Origin: Phytophthora sp. 'mugwort'
Lineage: Eukaryota; Oomycota; Peronosporomycetes; Peronosporales; Peronosporaceae
Length of the DNA stretch: 64,000 nt
NCBI GenBank assembly: GCA_033558025.1
Contig: JAUCEF010000002.1
Location: 558,001-622,000 of the forward strand
Direction: 5' to 3'
Shown: one piece after another, positions 57,001 to 64,000 of the stretch
How the letters are laid out: every line of letters starts with the position of its first letter
Numbering within the stretch: position 1 is the stretch's first letter
Position numbers and translations under genes: made by a program
The notes under the pieces: generated by a model
The model's input: the letters and a program-made list of their open reading frames with translations, nothing else
What the model was told of the DNA's origin: nothing
Database searches by the model: none

Positions 57001-59255
57001 ATGGAGTCCAAGGCCGCCGATGGCGCGCGAGCATCCTCCTCCAAGTCAAAGGAGGGTCTGTGGTGGCGCTGGACCCATGGCAAAAGCGGCACCACGGCCT
57101 CCAGCAGCCATGTAGGCTCGCCCTATGACACTAGTAGTCACACCAATAGCAGTAGTAATAGTAAGGCGGCAGCAGCCATAGCGTCCCCCTTCAACGGAGT
57201 GCGGTGGCAGAAGCGCGCCACCCGGATGTCCAAAGACGACAGCAGCTCGACCTCCTCCTCGTCCCTGGCCTGGTCCACCTCCACTGATGCTGGGGAGAAC
57301 TTACCTTCACCTAAATTCTTCTCAGCTACGGCTTCATCGTCGGTGCGTAGCTCTCGAGCTTCATCTTTGCCCTCAAAGAAGAAGGCGACCGCGTCGTCGT
57401 CGCTCTCAAGTCGTGGCCATCGTGACGGTCCTAGCAAGAAAGCGTCTCTCGGGGCGTCGTCCTCCTCGTCGACGTTCATGTTCTCGACGCGCGAGGACAA
57501 ACGCGCTGCTTCGTCCGAGATCTCGTGGTCGATGGGGAACAGTAAGCGACCGGCGGCTAGGAAAGACAGACGCAGCGACAAGAGCTCTTCATCCAGCGCT
57601 CGAGCTACACGCACAGTAGTTACAAGAAACACGCAATTCCTTCCGGATGTTAATGAAGACACTGTGATGCGAGTGCCGGATGCAGGCGCCAACGTGTTCG
57701 CGTTTTCGACGTCGCAGTCAAAGCCAAGTCGAAGTACTGCTCGTGGAAGCTCGAGGTTTAGCTCCACGAGGCATAAGAAGACAGACAAGTTTTCCCTGGC
57801 AGAAGCACCAAAGTTTTCTTTTGATGGAAGCTTCTCGAGGTCCAACAAACCTGCATTCCCCCCAAGATCACCCTCGGCGGCGTCAACAGCCTCAACGACG
57901 TCCTCTTTCAGCTCGCAGTCATTTTCGACTGTGGATCCACTGGTGCACTGCGCTCGAGCTGTGCTGCAAGACTGCATCAGGACACGCAAAATGGAACAGA
58001 ACACTGCTCGAAAGCGCTCAATTGAAGGATGTTTTGATGGGGACCTGCTGGAAAGTAAAGAGTTCGGGTGGCACTATGACTCGGTGTCCAAGCACAGAGA
58101 GTACGGGGTCATGAGTCCTGGATCAAGGTAAGTTCGTGTTTGTGGGCGTCGAGTCAATGCGTATGTATTTTCTTAACAACGGCTGTGTTGTATTTGTGCA
58201 GCAGCAGTAGCGATGATGAGCTTAGTCAATTGTCGTCGATGGATCAGTCATTCTGGTGCGTATTTAATTCTTTGTTTCTAGGCCATTGTCAGTGCTGCTT
58301 CTAATGCTAGCATCTTAGTTTCTCTGACAGTTTGGAGAAGTCTGAGCGGGGCTGCGACAGCAAGCTGGCGAAAGAAGAAATGTATCGCCAAATCTTGGTG
58401 GGGGACTACGACCTCAGCAGCAGTCCGGAGTTCCAATGTTTCAGCCCTATGATTGAAGAAAAGTGCGGAGGCGTTTGCATGTGGTTCTGTTTCTGTATGA
58501 GTGATGCTAATTTCTTCTGGTGTTTGCTACACAGGGGACTGCCCATTGAGGTTCGCTACCAGCTCCCGTTGGCACTGGGAACAGCTAACGAAACCAACAA
58601 GGAGTGCACGATCTGCCAACTTAGCTATGGCATAGGTGATCATATCGTAACGCTCCCTTGTCAGCACTTCTTCCAGTACGTTTTCGAATCCATTTTCACA
58701 GTATTTACATACTCTACTACCAAAAGAGCGATCCAGTGCTTACTTGACGTCCGTTTATCTCTTCGTAGTGCATGCTGTGTGGACAAGTGGCTGTGGAATC
58801 ACACATCGTGCCCACTCTGCCGTACAGAAGTCTCACTTGACCTCGAGACGGAAGTTCCCAGCACAAAACACAACTTTACCGAGTGCTCTCCCGTCGACCA
58901 GGATCGCATTCGTCGCCAGATGCGCTCTTCCTCGCAGCACGCTGGCTTTCGTCCTGTTGTTCCAGGTACGGACGGAGCCTCTGATCTTTCACTCCCTAAG
59001 CCATTTTGCTGGTCGCAAACCCGCTTGCTTATGATAATTATGCCTACATAGTGGAAATTGACCAGCTCGAACTGGAAGTGTCGCGCATGGCAATCGACGA
59101 AGACTCGGAAGTTGAAGACGAGCCAAGCTATCTAGTTTGGTGCGTCCCTAAACTTTTCTTAGTCAATCTAGCTTCATTTACTTACTTATTCCCCCCCTTC
59201 TAGCCCGACTCCGCACCTCGCTACGAACGCCCAGGACAACAGCTCTGGCAACTGA
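57001..59255 (+). CDS. RING-H2 zinc-finger protein, probable E3 ubiquitin ligase (seven exons)
   Basis: Exons 57001-58127, 58202-58255, 58331-58462, 58535-58675, 58769-58965, 59052-59139 and 59204-59255 give 596 residues. Residues 1-380 are Ser-rich and disordered. The RING-H2 finger lies at 462-502: C462, C465, C480, H482, H485, C488, C499, C502. This is the C3H2C3 pattern of ubiquitin ligases, created only when the intron at 58676-58768 is removed (CA/T joins to make His485). The 72-base intron 58463-58534 (GTGCGG...CACAG, branch-like CTAAT) has no stop and keeps frame, so a longer isoform with 24 extra residues is possible. An acidic tail (EDSEVEDEPS) follows. Substrate unknown. Confidence 0.88.
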
Positions 59256-59753
59256 TGAGCGCTGCACTGCGAGAACCATCTCCTGGTAACAAGAGGTGTG
59301 TATGTTGCACAAAACAACAATGAGACGCGCGGAGGTCTGAGCCCCGTGACCTCGCATGCGTCGGCGTCTTCTTCTACTCGGGGGTATTTGTATGGTGTTG
59401 TAATCGACCCCCCTACGCACGGCCTGCTTCCTGCCAGCGGTCACACGCTCGCTCACCCAACTTCAGGGGCAAAAATCCGCCAGATAGATCCCTTATCTTG
59501 CGCCTTTTTCGCCTGGTGCATCGCTGGAGGCCGCAGGACGCTGTAAAACAGGAGGGGACAGACTCACATTTAAGGAGAAAAAAAGAAAATAATAAGGCAA
59601 CATACAAGCAGCGAAAATGTCAGTAGTGCAACTTCAACTTGCCTTTATGTTGACCACGCCACAACATTACATTCGTACAACCGCATCTTTCACTTTCGTG
59701 CAACAGCGAGCAGTTATCGTAAAGCCAGCCAGTCACGAGGATCGTAGGAGGTC
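59256..59753. other. Gap between the RING gene and the large membrane-protein gene
   Basis: No gene seen. Contains a pyrimidine-rich initiator-like TTCACTTTCGTGCA near 59690, about 60 bases before the next ATG. Confidence 0.45.
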
Positions 59754-62700
59754 ATGGACGCCGACGACGAGTCAAACATGGCGTACTTCCTGCCCAACGG
59801 CATCGCGGATGACTCACCTCCCAAGCAGAGGTGCGTCTGATCTATCTACTGATACCTTCCCCACCCTTTGACTCTCTGTATTGCGCTCCATAGCGACTTC
59901 TTACTGACGTCATATCCATACATATTTTCTTAAATACTAGCCGCTTGAAGGCGAGTTTTGGCCCCATTGGAGGTCGCAGCGTTGCTGCAACCACGAATCA
60001 ATCGACGACAGGATCTCCTGGGAATGGCGGAGCAGTCTCCGCAGCATCAGCGGACTCGACCTCGAGGAGCGACGTGGATTTTAGCGGCCTCCACCCTCGG
60101 CCCCGTCCGACCCTGGAGCCGTCGCCTTTTGACTCTGCCTCGACCCCAAGACCGACCAACTATTTGCTGTCAGATCTAGGAGGGGAGATCCATACGCCAC
60201 GAGCTTCCCGGGATTTGGGGGACTCCGGGCGACCCACACCAAGTTCCAGTAGCCCCTTTGGGTTCGCTGGGCCTTTTGGCTCCGGATTGAGTGATACGGG
60301 AGCTATTGGAGGAGCTGGGGCCATTAGGTCTCCTTCATCCATGTTCAACCGAGGACAGGAGGCCAAGAGCTTCTCGATGCAGGGAGAAGGCAGGAGGAAT
60401 TTGGCGGGGTCTTATGGTGGTTCAGAGGCCCAGCAGTTGTATCGGGGAGATGCTATGTCGTCGTTCTTGAGTGCTGGAGATACGGATAACCCCTTTGGAT
60501 CGAGCTCGATGCGGACGTGGCCGTCAGCAGCGACGAATGTGTCCCAGCCTCGTCGGATGCTACAGCGTCCACCTGGGTTGGCAGGCCCTCCTGGGCTCAC
60601 TGAGCCCAGCACAATGGACGGAATGCAAACGCATATGCACCTAGGAGCTGGAGGAGGAGACGTGATACAGCAGCGAGTGGCAGGGTCTCAGTTCGGACCT
60701 TTCCATCCGTCGACGTCGTCACCAATGGCAGCTGAAGGTGCTACAAACGGAGCCTTTTCGGGTGGTGATGACCAGTACGGATCGAGCTTATTGTCCAGTT
60801 TGAGATTGTCAACGGACGTGTTTGGTGATAGCGCGCTGTGTGAACAGATTGGCGGACGAGGTGTATCGAATCCGGAACTAGCGGAGCTCAATACGCACTC
60901 GGTCGAAGTTAACGAGATGGGTGACATGCGCGTTCGACAAGCCGTTGATTCGTCGTCAACGAGGTGGGATACCCGAGAGCCTACGACCTCCAGAAGAATC
61001 GACATTCAAGCAAGATCTAAAATGCCTCGGAGCCCGAAAAAGGCTCGAGATGGAAGAAGGAAGTCTGAAGGCCGCTCGGATCTGCGAGCGAGGGCCTTGG
61101 AGTTCAGCATGGACACGATCAATGCCTTTGCTCCGGAATCTCCTATGAAACCGAAACGCTCTGAGCGTGGACGTAAAGTAACTTCCGCTATCGCTCACGA
61201 TGGCTCGAATTCTTCGTATAAAATTAACCGCTGCAGTAATGATCAAGTAAGAGGCAAGCGTCGCAATCCGGTGGCTGATACAGGCGCAACTTCATCTTCT
61301 TTGAACACTGTTGGCATTGAACTGCGCAGAGAAGAACTCAAGAACGACAGTGAAGACTCGGGATCTGTGCTCACCCATTTAGTAGGTGTAGAATCAAGTG
61401 GAAACGCGATGACGATAGCTTCACGAGAGTCTGATAAAAGTAAACGCCGAGATGATACCAAGCCTTTAAGTCGCAGTACCGCGAGAAGGAATTTTGCCCG
61501 AGGAAACGATAAAGGGGCAGGAACTACACGTCGCCAGGTGTATCGAGAGAAACAAGTGAAGGAAACTGTGAAAGAGCTTTTGTTGCTAGAGGAAACGACT
61601 ACCCCAATTGTTGCATCGCCAAGTACTAAATCGAATTCTCCACATGGAAACCAAGTGAGCAGCGACAGTCAAAAGGCCGCGGTAAAACGTGACGAGCGAA
61701 AGAAAAACGTCGTGGAAGAAGTTCAAAGCGACGTCTCGTACTCTAATATGTCCAAGGTTTTTGGTGTTCCAAGTTATATTAAGGCGAGTGCCGATGATAT
61801 TGACGAAGCGGTGGAGACGACCACGAAAAAGGCTAGTGGCAGCCATGTTGCTGTCGCAAATGATCGCGCTGATCATGCGAAAAAAGCAGCTTCTGAGGAG
61901 GCTGAGAGCAGCCCGCCTCTTTCTGGTACTTCACAGAATATTCCGACAGAGGAGCCAGCAACGAGTACAGAGCGTGAATCATTTTCATCTAGCGATGCAC
62001 CAGAATACGAAGAGACTGCTCGGGAAGAACCCAACGAAGCGTCCAAGACATACTCACCGGAATTAAATGATATTTTGTCACATGTAGAAAGCTCTGAGTC
62101 GGACGCGGATCGAGCACAAAAAACAACTAATCAGCAGCGTGCGGCATCAACGAAGAAGTCGAAGAAAAAGGTTTCTGCCGCGGTCGTACCTTCGACTGAT
62201 AGCAGCCCAAATACTGAGGTTGGTCCCTCTGTCCCTCCTGTATCACTCCAAGTTGGGGTTATTGAGAAGAAGCACCCGGCAAAGGAACACCGCAAGGACA
62301 AGTCCAAGAAGGATAAAGTTGAAAAGAAAAAGACGAGTCGAGGGAAGAAAGAAAAACGGGGGGCATCGCTGGTTTCGAAGGCTGCCGATGTTCTTAACGA
62401 CTCGACTACGGACGCACAAGACCAATTGCTGGAGGCTTTGGCCACTACAAGTACTTCTCTTTCTACGAGAATCAGCCAGGGACTACGCAAGGCAGGTTCG
62501 GCAGCCGCGTCAGCTGGTCTGCTTGCTTTTCTTGGCACGCGACGTGGCTGTGTCTGGGTTGCTGGTCGGCTGAACGTTAAGGGACTGCTTGCTACGACGT
62601 TTTCGTATGTGGAATCAGTGCTGGCGGTGGTGTTTAGTGTGGTCTTACTGCTTTCATTGCACGCTGCCTCATGGTTCATTCGTGTTCATCGGGTAGCTTT

Positions 62701-63524
62701 TCGCGCAATCTTGACCCACCGTCACATTGGATTCTGCTTCGCGTTTCTCTATGGCTTTCCGTTCCTGGTCCAGTACGTATTCCCGTGGGCGCCTCCTTGG
62801 GCGCCAGTGTGTCTCTGGTATGCTTTCTTGGTCCAACTATTTTGCACGAACGGGCCCACCGCCATGGTGACAACCTTCCGAGTTATTCTACCACTCGTCT
62901 TCTTGGTCGAGGGCATTTCGCATCATAGTTTCCTCTTGGACTTGAACGGTACGTTTTGTATGTAAGCTTATTGCCTGGTTTAGTGATCGGGGACGTTACA
63001 TATGAGCTTCTTTGTGTAGGTGCGGAGCTTTTGCTTACTTCCTTCATCATCTCAGCGCTGAAGACTAGCAATTTGTGCAGTCCGATATTCTTCTTGTCGC
63101 TGGCGACACAGGTATTTGACACGTTGCGTTTAGTGGTATGGAAAACGTCATGATGTTGATATTTGTGGATCAATTTTGTAGTGCCTGCTTGCTGTTTTCG
63201 TCGGGTCAGAGTTACTCGTGCAGTGGCTTCAGCTCGCGCTGGCGCTTTACTCTCTACACGTCATGGCAGCAACTGACGACGAATTGGTGCGATATTTCCC
63301 TTAACTTTGCATTAAGTATTCTATGACTAACAGCGTTGTATCTCTTGGGACAGATCGAGATGGGAGACGAGGAAGACGAACTTACGTGTCACCCGGTCTC
63401 CATGCATCACGCTATTGCAGACTACAACCACCATCCGGCGCCCTCAAGTGCAGTTTCGATTCAAAAGACTAAACGATTAGACCGTCGTGCGCTGGCATAC
63501 GTTCGTGGACGAAGGGTGCGTTAA
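59754..63524 (+). CDS. Large Ser-rich protein with C-terminal membrane helices (five exons)
   Basis: Exons 59754-59830, 59941-62948, 63020-63135, 63182-63286 and 63354-63524 join in frame to 1158 residues (introns 110, 71, 46 and 67 bases). Residues 1-870 are low-complexity: Gly/Ser/Pro-rich at first, later Lys/Glu/Ser-rich with a strongly basic run (KDKSKKDKVEKKKTSRGKKE near 800). From about 885 there are several hydrophobic spans: SVLAVVFSVVLLLSLHAASW, GFCFAFLYGFPFLVQYVF, LWYAFLVQLFC and VILPLVFLVEGI, plus LLAVFVGSELLVQWLQLALA from exon 4. I do not recognise the family. The layout, a long disordered arm and four to six membrane helices at the end, suggests an ER or nuclear-envelope protein facing the cytosol. 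The tail is acidic then basic. Confidence 0.82.
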
Positions 63525-63815
63525 GGTAACGTGCCCGCTTTCAAAATAGGACGATCGAACTGGAAACACATGCCACTATTCTTTTTAGCGTCTGTCCAGT
63601 ATTATTACTATGCAGCTACTGGTACCTCCATTAATTATAATAATTGTTTTATTACGACACGAGAAGAAACCTCAGCAAAATGTAAAAAAAAGAAGGATTA
63701 TGCATTTCATAAAGCTACCAAGGACTAGCTGGGAGTTGATGGCTGTGACTAGGTTGCTATCTTACTACTGGTGAGCACTGCCTTCTTACGCTCACGTGTA
63801 CGTACGGGTGGACGT
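63525..63815. other. Short gap at the right end
   Basis: Contains AT-rich 3' sequence between two converging genes; no gene. Confidence 0.5.
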
Positions 63816-64000
63816 CTAGACCAAGGGGCAATCCACGAACGCCGACGATTTCTCCGTGGACGTGACCTTGCAGAAGCGGCACACGTCGTCAATGCAGCCC
63901 ACGCCGCCGCTTGCACACGACGCGTCCGTGAAGATGTTGATACCAACGGTGGCATCGCCCTCTGACACGACCTGAGTGCACCCTGCATCTGACGTGATGG
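63816..64000 (-). CDS. C-terminal end of a cysteine-rich protein, probably secreted; 5' part beyond window
   Basis: On the minus strand an open frame enters from the right edge and stops at 63818-63816 (TAG). The visible 61 residues read ...GCTQVVSEGDATVGINIFTD, then CASGGVGCIDDVCRFCKVT and a final SAFVDCPLV. Evenly spaced cysteines, Gly/Asp/Val-rich strands and absence of Lys runs resemble the short cysteine-rich repeats in secreted or wall-associated oomycete proteins. No signal peptide can be seen because the 5' end is missing. It converges with the membrane-protein gene, about 290 bases from its stop. Confidence 0.65.
   Translation of the reverse strand, partial: ITSDAGCTQVVSEGDATVGINIFTDASCASGGVGCIDDVCRFCKVTSTEKSSAFVDCPLV

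Noticed and set aside
57138..58004. 288-codon minus-strand frame
   Set aside because: Shadow of the Ser-rich first exon of the RING gene; serine codons read backwards give long open frames.
1..64000. tRNA, rRNA, CRISPR arrays, bacterial operons or riboswitches
   Set aside because: No cloverleaf with TTC-type arm, no rRNA-like stretch and no regularly spaced repeats were seen; gene structure is eukaryotic.

Overview
This window looks like an oomycete nuclear genome, most like Phytophthora or a close downy-mildew relative. The grounds are short GT-AG introns (about 65-90 bases), compact intergenic gaps, an oomycete-type initiator (Inr) sequence before some genes, and transposon families (Copia, hAT, PIF/Harbinger, MULE, Tc1/mariner, SET-domain fragments) whose protein signatures are familiar from Phytophthora. 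No tRNA, rRNA, CRISPR array or bacterial-type operon was seen.

Layout. 1-3780 (minus) holds a large multi-exon nuclear-type protein whose 3' end lies off the left edge. From 4 to 26 kb, and again at 52 kb, lies a dispersed plus-strand cluster of alpha/beta-hydrolases. Five intact family members start at 4006, 5818, 15109, 25315 and 52392, and there is one short relic near 19.4 kb. Between them sits a second, epoxide-hydrolase-like pair, one intact (16365-17604) and one broken (17943-19030). A TMEM41/VTT-domain membrane protein is at 23685-24580. A 7-kb Copia element with both LTRs and a 5-bp target duplication (7659-14668) is inserted inside the cluster.

26.9-51 kb is a transposon and relic graveyard: three PIF/Harbinger transposase relics, two tail-to-tail MULE relics, a third MULE that carries a Ulp1-like protease and a nested Tc1/mariner element, a second Tc1/mariner relic, a SET-domain fragment, and a block that resembles an old single-stranded-DNA-virus integration (parvovirus-like capsid features on the minus strand, a weaker replication-protein-like stretch on the plus strand). 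52.4-64 kb is gene-dense again: hydrolase, PX-domain protein, seven-exon RING-H2 protein, five-exon 1158-residue membrane protein, and the 3' end of a cysteine-rich protein running off the right edge.

How the genes relate. The hydrolases have clearly grown by duplication. Three members share one intron that splits the codon of the catalytic serine, and two lack it. The epoxide-hydrolase pair shows a similar birth-and-decay pattern. No pathway can be read from gene order; the other genes (PX, RING, TMEM41) are ordinary housekeeping-type neighbours. Exon joins were derived by hand from splice signals, reading frame and paralogue comparison, and no database search was possible, so family names rest on motifs visible in the translation.
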